NCBI GenBank assembly: GCA_003265435.1
Contig: NOXC01000008.1
Coordinates: 1-64,000, forward strand
Source: Cellvibrionaceae bacterium AOL6
Lineage (GTDB): Bacteria; Pseudomonadota; Gammaproteobacteria; Pseudomonadales; Cellvibrionaceae
Length of the DNA: 64,000 nucleotides
Direction: 5' to 3'
A program made the position numbers and the translations under genes. Positions 51,683-59,876 of the stretch are shown here, piece by piece. Each line of letters opens with the position of its first letter. Position 1 is the first letter of the stretch. The notes under the pieces are model-generated. The model made no database searches and had not been told where the DNA came from. It saw only the letters and a list, made by a program, of their open reading frames with translations.

Positions 51683-52381
51683 TTACGACTCAAGATACTG
51701 CCATGACACCGGCTCGTTGTGTTCGTCAAAACGGTACACGATGGGCGTACCTGTCGGAATTTCAAACTTTTCTACTTCGGCGGGGCTCATTCCACTCAGG
51801 TGCATGATCAACGCTCTGAGCGTATTGCCATGCGATGAGAGTAGAATACGCTTACCCTGACTGAGTTCGGGCACAATTAGCTCGTCCCAGCTCGCCACTG
51901 CACGCGCTCGGGTTGCGGCTAGGTTTTCCACAGATGGTAGCTGGTCCTTCGGGAGGGTCGAAAACAAGGGGCTGAAACGCGGATGGCGCTCATCATTCTC
52001 ATCCAGTGCCGGCGGTGTGTCTTCGTATCCGCGACGCCAGCGCCAGACCTGATCCTCACCGACCTCTTTCGCCATCTCGATCTTATTCTTCCCCTGCAGA
52101 GCACCATAGTGACGCTCACACAGGCGCCAGTCTTCTATGATCGGCACGCCGGTTTGACCCAAATCCTCGACGATGATGTCGGCGGTTTGACGTGCTCGTT
52201 TCAACACCGATGTGAAAACGCAATCAAACTGCATCCCCGCTTCCGTCAGCGCGTTCGCAGCGCGGTGCGCTTCATTGATGCCGAGTTCGGTCAAAGGCGG
52301 ATTCGCCCAACCGGTAAAGCGCGATTCGGCATTCCAAGTGCTCTGGGCGTGACGAATCATCACGACATCTTTCATGGGCAT
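51683..52381 (-). CDS. gpmA: 2,3-bisphosphoglycerate-dependent phosphoglycerate mutase
   Basis: 232 residues. The catalytic His is in MIRHAQSTWNAESRFTGW near residue 11, with Arg-His preceding; the other catalytic residues are in CERHYGALQGKNK (Glu) and SSHGNTLRALIMHLSG (His). It interconverts 3- and 2-phosphoglycerate in glycolysis and gluconeogenesis. The first motif is RHAQS instead of the more common RHGES, a variation also seen in some gammaproteobacterial GpmA proteins. GGAG lies six bases before the ATG. It lies 63 bp downstream of dps on the same strand with a hairpin between. Confidence 0.92.
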   Translation of the reverse strand: MPMKDVVMIRHAQSTWNAESRFTGWANPPLTELGINEAHRAANALTEAGMQFDCVFTSVLKRARQTADIIVEDLGQTGVPIIEDWRLCERHYGALQGKNKIEMAKEVGEDQVWRWRRGYEDTPPALDENDERHPRFSPLFSTLPKDQLPSVENLAATRARAVASWDELIVPELSQGKRILLSSHGNTLRALIMHLSGMSPAEVEKFEIPTGTPIVYRFDEHNEPVSWQYLES

Positions 52382-52411
52382 AGCATTCTCCAGTATTCAA
52401 AGGGGCCAATG

Positions 52412-52435
52412 AGTGGCTCCGTACGGAGAGCCACT
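52412..52435. terminator. Hairpin between dps and gpmA
   Basis: AGTGGCTC / GAGCCACT perfect 8-bp stem with an 8-base loop; no T tract follows on the minus strand. It may slow, not stop, transcription from dps to gpmA. Confidence 0.5.
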
Positions 52436-52444
52436 GCCTAAGGT

Positions 52445-52915
52445 TTATTTTCGGGTTGCGCGTAGCATCCAGGCTGTTTTTTCATGGATGCGCATGCGGT
52501 CTGATACCAGCGCGGCACTGGATTCATCATCGCCGTCCTGTGCCAGCTTTAACGCTTCACGCGCCGTTTTGACGACCTGCTCGTGACCCTTAGTCAAGAT
52601 GTCCACCATCTCGCCTGATTCCGGCACTCCCTCTACTTCCTCAATTGACGAAAGCTCTGCAAAACTGCGGTAGGTGCCCGGCGCGGGCACGTCGAGAGTA
52701 CGGATGCGCTCAGCGATATCATCAACCGCGGTGGCCAGTTCCGTGTAATGCTCTTCGAACATCAGGTGCAGCTCACGGAATTGAGGGCCGGTCACGTTCC
52801 AGTGAAAATTGTGAGTTTGCAGGTACAGGGTGTAAGAATCCGCCAGCAGGCGCTTAAGGCCCTCAGCAATCTTCAACCGGTCTTCTTTGTTGATACCAAT
52901 GTCTATACCCGTCAT
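52445..52915 (-). CDS. dps: DNA-binding ferritin-like protein Dps
   Basis: 156 residues, typical Dps length. The ferroxidase centre shows as [15 protein letters not shown] (two His) and [20 protein letters not shown] (Asp and Glu). It forms a dodecamer that binds DNA, oxidises Fe(II) and stores iron, protecting from peroxide. Its nine-residue N-terminus is short and acidic, so DNA binding by the usual Lys-rich tail may be weaker. It lies close to the iron-linked genes only in the loose sense. Firm call. Confidence 0.92.
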   Translation of the reverse strand: MTGIDIGINKEDRLKIAEGLKRLLADSYTLYLQTHNFHWNVTGPQFRELHLMFEEHYTELATAVDDIAERIRTLDVPAPGTYRSFAELSSIEEVEGVPESGEMVDILTKGHEQVVKTAREALKLAQDGDDESSAALVSDRMRIHEKTAWMLRATRK

Positions 52916-53051
52916 AAAACTATCCTCTTCGTGAGTGTGTAAATAAGTATACGAGATATAGGGTGGGGGCAGACTTAAATAATATCAATCGCAACCATAG
53001 CGCCACCCTCGGAGATAATCTCCTGAGGAGGCATGACAGAGGGATGACGAG

Positions 53052-53081
53052 AAAAAACGGCGACCCGTGGGCCGCCGTTTT
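53052..53081 (-). terminator. Rho-independent terminator of the first GH18 chitinase gene
   Basis: AAAACGGC / GCCGTTTT stem with an internal GACCCGTGGGCC part and six T residues on the minus strand. It lies 38 bp beyond the chitinase stop codon. Confidence 0.85.
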
Positions 53082-53119
53082 CAAGACGTGTTACTGCAGA
53101 GGGATAATGAGGTTCATGA

Positions 53120-56100
53120 TCAATAGGTGCAGACCAAATCCCAATCGGAACTACCGGGCTCAGAATTCGTCCACCACTTCGCTTCGTAGACCGCGCCCTC
53201 GTGACGCATTCTATCGCCCTGCTTGGCATGATCCGGTTCACCCGCCCAATCGAGATGTGGGAAGTCAGGGTACTCCGGATACGAGTCGGGGTTTACATTG
53301 GCGTCACTGCAACTGCCACCAGTAGGCTCGCCTCCCGTTTCGCCGCCACCTGAAGGGAGGGTTCCGGCGGGCAGATTGGGGTACTCCTGCTTGAGTGCGA
53401 AGCGTTCATCCCCCACCTCAACTTCCCAATTCGAAGGCATAGACGCAGGCAGGTAGTATTTGAGCACCACCTCCCATTGCTCACCATCAGCCAGATCCAG
53501 GTACGCAGGCAGAGTAATACGGACGCGATGGAAGTTGTTTTCCAGGCCTCCGATGTTGTTGCCCGACGCATTCGCGCCGCTTTCTACTACGGTGAGCTGC
53601 GCCGCACTCTGGTCGGCCACGTTATCGGGTGTGGACGTCGCAATGTCGAAGTAAAACGATGAGCCACCCGGGATCGTCTGGCCGCTTTGGTTAGTGAGAA
53701 TTAAATCCGGTGTGATCGGGAAGTTATTGTCCCCTAGCGCAAAGTTGGCCAGCTCAAAACGAATATCCACCTGCTCCGAGGGCATGGGGCGTTCCGATTT
53801 TAGTGCGCCATAGGCCGGAGCACTGGCAAAACGCTCAGCAATTTTTGAGGTCATTGCGTAGCCCATCTCGTACTCGCCCGTGTTGCTGTTGTACTGGAAG
53901 TCACCGGCGAGTTCCCAAAACATGATTCCCCCGATGCCCTCGTCAACGACGTAGTTTGCTTTCGTTTCTATCGACTCAAGATCCTCCGTTGAGATGAAGA
54001 CCTTCTTGGTGTCGTTCCACAACCAGGGGGTTACCATAATATCGTCGTAGTAGCGTACATAGTCGCCGGTCATCGCGTGCTCTGGGTTGCTGTCAGGATT
54101 CAAGCCATAGGCTTCGAGGTAGCTGCCTCGTATCCCAAATTCCAGGTTTTTCGCATGCCACATGGGATTGGAACCTGCACCCATTTCATCACCGAGCGAA
54201 TTTTTATCGTGCCAGAGGTTGTCGATGCCCGTGGCGCCATAACCACATTTATTCGTTTCGCCACTGCCAGTCCCTTCTGGGCATTGGCTTTGATCAGGCA
54301 ACGCCGCCGTTCCCCACAAGCCATTCGTGCCCCCACTGACGCCTTTCCAACCTCGAGTGTAATACGGAACCCCGATATTAATCCGTCCAGCCGGCATGGA
54401 ACCCCGGAAATAATGGTAGGCCCAATCCGTATTCAGGTAGCCCACATTCTGGTATTGACCGCCGTAGGCATTCCACTGCTGTAATTCCGAATCCTCTCCG
54501 TTGTCGAACAGCGCAGCGTTGGGTCCCACAAACTGGTTCCATGCTCCGTGCAAGTCGTAGCTCATGATATTGACGTAGTCGAGGTATTTCGCAGAGTCGA
54601 AGGCTTCCATTCCCCTTAACAGATAACCCGAAGACGGCGACGCGATGGTCAGCATGTAATACTTGCCATCCTGAGCCGAAGCGATGTCCAGCTTTTCTCT
54701 CAGTGTACGCATCAGTACGTTATACGAAGCGTTCAAGCCTGCGCGACGCGCATTGGCAATCGCAAAATCTTCGGGGTTCCCTGCGTCGTTCATCGAGGTG
54801 GGGTATTCATAATCGATATCCGCACCATCAAAGTTGTACTCACGCAAAAAATCGACAACCGAATTGGCAAATGTCTCAATGCCTGTGGTGTTCACTGAGC
54901 CATCAGCGTTAGTTGTCATCGTATAAAAACCGCCCGTGGCGACACGATCACCCTCTGCGTCGAAATATCCCCCGGTCTCAGCCCAGCCACCTATACTGAT
55001 CAACGTTTTTACATGCGGGTACTGCTTTTTGAATTTATTCAGCAGATTGAAATGCCCCGTGTAGGGATACGCTGGGTCCATTTCCGCCCCGGCAACGCCA
55101 GGCCACTCCATGTCGGTCGCGGCATTGCCTTCGACGGACGCACCAACACTCACACGATGGCTTGCATCCACGTGCGCAAACGCGTAATTAATATGTGTCA
55201 AATGCTCCCAGGGTATTTGATGGGCCAGGTAGGCAGGGCCATTTCCGCCGGTACGCCAGCTCGTGAAATAGCCGATAATACGGCGTGTAGCGCCACCCAT
55301 TTTTTCTCGGCCGTCGATGTCATAAATATCACAATAGGGCGTCATTACACCGGCTGTGGCGACCATACCATCTGGGCGGCATTGTTCATGGCCCGACACT
55401 TCTTCGCTTTCGACCAGGAAATTAACAGATTGCGTGGTTGTGGCGAGCGCGTCGTCCTCGGCCGTCACAGTTAACTGATGCGAGCCTGATACGGCGGTCC
55501 ATTCCGCTTCGTAGCGTGCGCTGGTATCCGAGCTCAGCAGTTGGCCATCGAGATAAAAGCGCACGGCAATAACATTGCCATCTGCGTCGCTGGCGCTGGC
55601 GGACAGCAATACTGTATCGCCTTCCTGAATCTCATTCGGAAGCGCTTGAATATCCAATTCTGGTGGGAGGTTTTCATCACCACTTACGACAATCGTAGAC
55701 GCACTCGACAAGGTCTGCGCCCCGTCATTGTCCGTCGCGAGTGCAGTAATCTGATGTTCACCAACAACCGCGTTCCACGTCGCTGAATAGGGCTCGCTGG
55801 TATCGCTATCTATGCTTTCCCCGTTTACGAGGAACGCCACACTGGAAACGCTGCCGTCGCTGTCACTCGCCTGAGCCATCAAGCTGACCAGTTCGCCTTC
55901 GACCGCAGAGCTTGGCGCCGTGACACTCACGGTGGGCGGTGTGTTCGGGTCTTCGCCGCCGCCAGATTGATTGACCTGAATGGTGACGCCGTTGCTGTCA
56001 GTACAGCCGTCGCTGTTGCACAAACGCACAATTAAGGTATGGCTCCCTGCGGTATAGTCGCTGGTACATTCGGCACTTTGCTGATTCGAACCATTGGGCG

Positions 56101-56311
56101 TTAAGTTGCCCTGACATTGCAGCGCATCATTTCTAAGGAGCTGCCAATCTGTCCCATTTTCGCCCCACCACATATCCCAGTGGACGAGAATATTTTCACC
56201 ACTTTCAATGGTGGCGGGCATCCAGGCAATATTCGGTTTCGCGGGCGCGGCGATTACACCCGTACTGCTTGCAGCGAAAAGTGCCGCAAGCACACATTTT
56301 TTCGTATTCAG
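53120..56311 (-). CDS. Secreted multidomain GH18 chitinase with Ig-like repeats and CBM5/12
   Basis: About 1063 residues if the CTG at 56311 is the start; gene callers would take GTG at 56293 (1057 residues). CTG is preferred because GGAG lies seven bases before it and it adds the basic NTKK needed for a signal peptide; from GTG the signal has no positive charge. Order: signal, ChitinaseA_N-like module (IAWMPATIESGENILVHWDM), two Ig-like repeats (about 120-210 and 215-305), GH18 catalytic domain with FDGADIDYEYP (catalytic Glu496 counted from GTG), a C-terminal sandwich, and a CBM5/12-type module ending YEAKWWTNSEPGSSDWD. It degrades chitin outside the cell. It is the second gene after a sister chitinase, separated by a terminator with almost no room for a promoter. 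Confidence 0.88.
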   Translation of the reverse strand: MNTKKCVLAALFAASSTGVIAAPAKPNIAWMPATIESGENILVHWDMWWGENGTDWQLLRNDALQCQGNLTPNGSNQQSAECTSDYTAGSHTLIVRLCNSDGCTDSNGVTIQVNQSGGGEDPNTPPTVSVTAPSSAVEGELVSLMAQASDSDGSVSSVAFLVNGESIDSDTSEPYSATWNAVVGEHQITALATDNDGAQTLSSASTIVVSGDENLPPELDIQALPNEIQEGDTVLLSASASDADGNVIAVRFYLDGQLLSSDTSARYEAEWTAVSGSHQLTVTAEDDALATTTQSVNFLVESEEVSGHEQCRPDGMVATAGVMTPYCDIYDIDGREKMGGATRRIIGYFTSWRTGGNGPAYLAHQIPWEHLTHINYAFAHVDASHRVSVGASVEGNAATDMEWPGVAGAEMDPAYPYTGHFNLLNKFKKQYPHVKTLISIGGWAETGGYFDAEGDRVATGGFYTMTTNADGSVNTTGIETFANSVVDFLREYNFDGADIDYEYPTSMNDAGNPEDFAIANARRAGLNASYNVLMRTLREKLDIASAQDGKYYMLTIASPSSGYLLRGMEAFDSAKYLDYVNIMSYDLHGAWNQFVGPNAALFDNGEDSELQQWNAYGGQYQNVGYLNTDWAYHYFRGSMPAGRINIGVPYYTRGWKGVSGGTNGLWGTAALPDQSQCPEGTGSGETNKCGYGATGIDNLWHDKNSLGDEMGAGSNPMWHAKNLEFGIRGSYLEAYGLNPDSNPEHAMTGDYVRYYDDIMVTPWLWNDTKKVFISTEDLESIETKANYVVDEGIGGIMFWELAGDFQYNSNTGEYEMGYAMTSKIAERFASAPAYGALKSERPMPSEQVDIRFELANFALGDNNFPITPDLILTNQSGQTIPGGSSFYFDIATSTPDNVADQSAAQLTVVESGANASGNNIGGLENNFHRVRITLPAYLDLADGEQWEVVLKYYLPASMPSNWEVEVGDERFALKQEYPNLPAGTLPSGGGETGGEPTGGSCSDANVNPDSYPEYPDFPHLDWAGEPDHAKQGDRMRHEGAVYEAKWWTNSEPGSSDWDLVCTY

Positions 56312-56327
56312 TTTTTTTCTCCAATTT

Positions 56328-56362
56328 AAAAAAAAGGCACGCCTTTTGGAGCGTGCCTTTTT
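56328..56362 (-). terminator. Intercistronic Rho-independent terminator between the two chitinase genes
   Basis: GGCACGC / GCGTGCC core extended by five A-T pairs to a 12-bp stem with an 8-base loop, with eight T residues on the minus strand. The T tract ends about five bases before the GGAG of the next chitinase, so that gene must be read through or this hairpin protects the upstream mRNA. Confidence 0.87.
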
Positions 56363-56370
56363 GCGGAAGT

Positions 56371-58986
56371 TTATTCCTCGGTATGACCGAGGCCTTCGTG
56401 CATGGCGTTGAGGATATTGCCGTTATCGGCGTCGATCTCCCAGGCAAATACGCCGCCTAGGCCTTTGTCGAGCACGTACTGCCCTTTCTCAACAACAGAG
56501 CGCGGCGTATCGAGCGTTACAAACTTGCCGTCAGTAGGATTCCAAAGATAGCTCGCCTTCGCGGCATCATCCCAGAACAGCGTGAAGCCATTGACGCCCT
56601 GACCATCAGGGCCACCCATCATGTAGGTTTCCGCCCCTTTGTAATCCATAATGCCTTTTTCCCAGAAACCCTGCTCCTGGGTGCCGCTGATCGCAGAACC
56701 ACCGCTGGCGCCATAAGGACCACTCTGGGTTCCGCCTTGGATGCCTTCCCAACCTCGGCCATACATCGCCACGCCCACTGCGACTTTTGAGGCAGGGATA
56801 CCTTGATCCAATAGCAGGTTGACCGCATCGTTAATATTGAAGCCTTCCATAGACGTCAATTGATCCGAGGTGTCATACAAACCGGTCTGATGGCCGTAAG
56901 TAGTATTCCAAGCACCGTAGTAGTCGTAGGTCATCAAATTGATGAAGTCCATTACCGGCGCAGCGCGTTGCCAATTCACTTTAGACAGTTTTTCGACACC
57001 ACCGCTCATTGCCGCAGTCAATTCATACTCTCGATCGTTTTCGACCTCCAACACGTCGAGTGCTGCGCGCAATTCGATCATCAGGTCGGCAAAGCCCTCA
57101 CCGTCTGCAGCCGTGCCCAGTGCGGTGTTCGCTCCGCCACCACCAGGGAATTCCCAGTCAATATCAATGCCGTCGAAGAAATCATAGGTGTCGATAAAGT
57201 CGATGATGGAGTCGATAAATACCGCTCGAGCTTCCGGGTTAATACCAATTTCATACAGTGGGTCAGACAAGGTCCAGCCTCCCACTGAGGGCACGATTTT
57301 GATGTGGGGGTAAGCCATTTTCATGCGGTACATTTCCGCAAAGATCCCTTTTACTTCATCGTCCCACGTGGCTGTGCCGTCGAAGTCGTTTTTCTCCAGC
57401 GCTGCGAATTTATCGTGGACAACGACGGTATAATCCGGCTTGCCCGAGCATTGAGAATCGAGTGCGGATTTGGCCGAACCCGTTAAGGAATCGTTGGGCC
57501 CGCAAATAGGAATGAAGCCATAGAAAATATGCGTGAGGTTCTCAACCGGAATGTCTTTCGGGTAGAACTTACGACCATAGACACCCCACTCCACAAAATA
57601 CGCACCTACCATTTTTCCAGTAGAATTCGTATAGGGCACATTGTTCGCACCGGGGCCTATGGCTTTACGTTGCTGCCACTCCTCATCGCTGAGATAATCC
57701 CAGGGCGAAGTGCCGCCATCGCCATCATCCCCGCCACCGTCGTTACCACCACCAGCAATAGTAATTGTACTGGCCGCAGATCGGCTACAGGTCTCGACCG
57801 TCGCGTCGCTGTTACACACTTCGACAACAATACTGTATTGGCCTGCAGAAGCGACCGACACCGTAGCCGATGCAGATTGGGCGTTGGGCGAGTTGCTGCT
57901 CAACGCCGCACTATAAATCTCTTCGTCGTTCGCCAATACGCGCCAGAACGATCCGTTTTCGCCCCACCAGATATTCCATCCCACCGTAAAATCGGTTGAA
58001 CTCTGATCGCCGAGCCAATCCATTTGTGGTGTCGCAGGCTGCGCACTACTGCCAGTGCCCGCTTCACTTACGTTTACCTGCACCGCATTGGAAGTGGTTT
58101 CCGCGCCATCATCGTCGATGGCTACTGCTGAGACCTCGTATTGACCGAGTTCAGCTTCCCAAGTCACCGTGTAGGGCGGCGCAACCAAGTTCGGACCGTA
58201 GGTTTCGCCATTCAGTAAAAATTGCACGCTCGCTATTGACCCGTCCACATCCGATGCGGACGCAGTGAAACTAAGCTGCTCACCGGGCTCTGCGGACGTT
58301 GGCGCACTGACGCTGACAGCAGGTGGCTCGTTGCAGCTGTTGCACGCAGGGTCATTGACGACCACTGTTTTTGACGCCGAGCTTTCCGCACCCGCGTCAT
58401 CCGTCGCGGTGGCGCTGAAGGTGTAACTGCCGGCAGTGTCCGCAACAAAGTCAGCACTATAAGGCGCGGTGGTATCCGTTGCGAGTAAAGCACCGTCGTA
58501 GAAAAATGACACACTGGTGACTTCACCGTCGCTGTCACTTGCCAGTGCGACTAATTCAATCGTTGTACCGGTCTCAGCAGAATCAGGTGTATATAATGAA
58601 ATGGACGGCGGGATATTGGATTGATTTCCGCCGGCAACTTGTATTGTTTTCGTATCGGAAAGTGAGCAGCCGTCTGAGTTGCACAAAGCAACTTGAAGTG
58701 TGTATTGGCCCGGAGCTAAATCCACGCTACAGCTTGCGCCCTGCTCATTGCTCCCATTAGGCGTCAAAGCGCCATCACAGAGTTCCAGGCTATTTCCTGT
58801 CAGCGTCCAGTTCGTTCCATTTGTGCCCCACCACATGTTCCACTCAACGGTGATGTTGTTCCCATTTTCAAACGATGCGGGCATCCAAGCGATGCTTGGC
58901 TTGTTCGGCGCATCCGCTAAGGCAGGTAGTGCCATCAATGCGGAAATCGCTGCGATTCCCAGTCGTTTGTTGGCTTTGTTGTGCAT
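56371..58986 (-). CDS. Secreted multidomain GH18 chitinase with repeated ChitinaseA_N-like modules
   Basis: 871 residues. Signal peptide ends at ALADAPN. Order: ChitinaseA_N-like module (SIAWMPASFENGNNITVEWN), two Ig-like repeats, a second ChitinaseA_N-like module (QMDWLGDQSSTDFTVGWNIW), a Gly/Asp-rich linker, then a GH18 domain with FDGIDIDWEFPGG (catalytic Glu612) and the chain ending at GGVFAWEIDADNGN. The two N-terminal-type modules carry WWGTNGT and WWGENGS, the same WWG motif as in the downstream chitinase. It secretes and cleaves chitin, probably as the lead enzyme. Two LacI/NagR-like palindromes lie upstream, so induction by GlcNAc or chitin oligomers is likely. Confidence 0.88.
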   Translation of the reverse strand: MHNKANKRLGIAAISALMALPALADAPNKPSIAWMPASFENGNNITVEWNMWWGTNGTNWTLTGNSLELCDGALTPNGSNEQGASCSVDLAPGQYTLQVALCNSDGCSLSDTKTIQVAGGNQSNIPPSISLYTPDSAETGTTIELVALASDSDGEVTSVSFFYDGALLATDTTAPYSADFVADTAGSYTFSATATDDAGAESSASKTVVVNDPACNSCNEPPAVSVSAPTSAEPGEQLSFTASASDVDGSIASVQFLLNGETYGPNLVAPPYTVTWEAELGQYEVSAVAIDDDGAETTSNAVQVNVSEAGTGSSAQPATPQMDWLGDQSSTDFTVGWNIWWGENGSFWRVLANDEEIYSAALSSNSPNAQSASATVSVASAGQYSIVVEVCNSDATVETCSRSAASTITIAGGGNDGGGDDGDGGTSPWDYLSDEEWQQRKAIGPGANNVPYTNSTGKMVGAYFVEWGVYGRKFYPKDIPVENLTHIFYGFIPICGPNDSLTGSAKSALDSQCSGKPDYTVVVHDKFAALEKNDFDGTATWDDEVKGIFAEMYRMKMAYPHIKIVPSVGGWTLSDPLYEIGINPEARAVFIDSIIDFIDTYDFFDGIDIDWEFPGGGGANTALGTAADGEGFADLMIELRAALDVLEVENDREYELTAAMSGGVEKLSKVNWQRAAPVMDFINLMTYDYYGAWNTTYGHQTGLYDTSDQLTSMEGFNINDAVNLLLDQGIPASKVAVGVAMYGRGWEGIQGGTQSGPYGASGGSAISGTQEQGFWEKGIMDYKGAETYMMGGPDGQGVNGFTLFWDDAAKASYLWNPTDGKFVTLDTPRSVVEKGQYVLDKGLGGVFAWEIDADNGNILNAMHEGLGHTEE

Positions 58987-59084
58987 GATTATGACCTCGT
59001 ATTGACGTAGGTATTTAGTGAATACAACTTTGTTATATTTGCCGGCACGTCGACTCAGGTAGCCTCATTCCCTGCGAACCAAAA

Positions 59085-59096
59085 GACAACGTTGTC
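59085..59096. promoter_or_regulatory. Perfect LacI/NagR-type palindrome GACAACGTTGTC, copy 1
   Basis: AAAAGACAACGTTGTCACAA has a perfect 12-bp core. It resembles the published NagR (LacI-family) sites of chitin-using gammaproteobacteria, TGACA...CG...TGTCA. It lies about 100 bp upstream of the chitinase ATG and 31 bp (centre to centre) from copy 2. Confidence 0.7.
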
Positions 59097-59115
59097 ACAA
59101 TCCTGTCATCACAAA

Positions 59116-59127
59116 GACAACGTTGTC
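59116..59127. promoter_or_regulatory. Perfect LacI/NagR-type palindrome GACAACGTTGTC, copy 2
   Basis: Identical 12-bp core to copy 1 in the form AAAGACAACGTTGTCAACTT. Three helical turns separate the two centres, which would allow two dimers on the same face or one tetramer. Confidence 0.7.
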
Positions 59128-59571
59128 AACTTTGAGGACGGTTTTTATTCAAAAAATGTGACAGACGGTTTACTGGCGACGCGGATGGGGAGAATTCTCA
59201 AAAACCGCGCCATTTGATTTTATTATTTGTTTCTTAAACAGCAGTGTTGTTATTTCTATCCGCAATTTAAAGAGTAAAAACGAGGCGGAAATTTTTGGTC
59301 ATTTTTAGTGCGCACCGTGATTTGAGGTTCAATCCTAAAGCACAGATTCGATTAAACCTTGTTTATTGGTAAAAAAATCACGCCCCTAAATACGGCCGTT
59401 GTATCTCTTCTGCGCCAAGGATGGGCACGGCCATATTGATCCAGGATGAGAGGGCTCACCACTACGGGAAATTTTCTCTCGAACTAACGCTCTTTTTAAC
59501 GTATGCATTTGTGTTGTTTAGGGAGCAGTTCGTTGGTAATTACGATAGAATCCGCCTATGACATCATAGTT

Positions 59572-59610
59572 GGCACAATTCGGCTTTGAACGGTTTCGAA
59601 GCCTTGTGCC
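59572..59610. other. Bulged hairpin upstream of the small-protein gene
   Basis: GGCACAA-ttc-GGCTT pairs with AAGCC-TTGTGCC around a 12-base loop. It ends 23 bp before the ATG at 59634, so it could affect that gene's translation; no T tract follows. Confidence 0.4.
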
Positions 59611-59633
59611 ACTCATCACTGAAGGATCGCTAC

Positions 59634-59837
59634 ATGGCTTGGTCAATGCACTCCCGCAAACGTGTCGTTCATAAGGACGGCCACGCAATCGAACTGGTTT
59701 CGGGCACTTGGCGTGTTCCCTATGAAATCAACCCGGTGATACGCCGCGGTACCAATAGTGTCGAGACGGCACGCCTGATACGAGAGGGTTTAGTTTTTGC
59801 GGCACGCAGCGAAGTGCATGCAAAAGTGGAGGCCTGA
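59634..59837 (+). CDS. Small conserved hypothetical protein
   Basis: 67 residues from the ATG at 59634, chosen because AAGGAT lies seven bases before it; an upstream in-frame start at 59586 lacks such a site. A basic start (MAWSMHSRKRVVHKDGHAI) leads to a short beta-like stretch and VRE/ARL-containing helix. No transmembrane segment. Coding bias is normal for the window, so it is probably real. It is 39 bp from the transporter start on the same strand. Function unknown. Confidence 0.55.
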   Translation: MAWSMHSRKRVVHKDGHAIELVSGTWRVPYEINPVIRRGTNSVETARLIREGLVFAARSEVHAKVEA

Positions 59838-59876
59838 TTATCGACCCCGATTTCCTAGACTTAAATTGAAGCGGTT

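Larger units (their letters stand above)
58987..59633. promoter_or_regulatory. Upstream region of the chitinase operon and the small protein gene
   Basis: 647 bp without a firm gene other than the regulatory sites listed separately (59085-59096 and 59116-59127, and a hairpin at 59572-59610). The central part is A+T-rich with no repeat or RNA gene that I can support. Confidence 0.5.
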
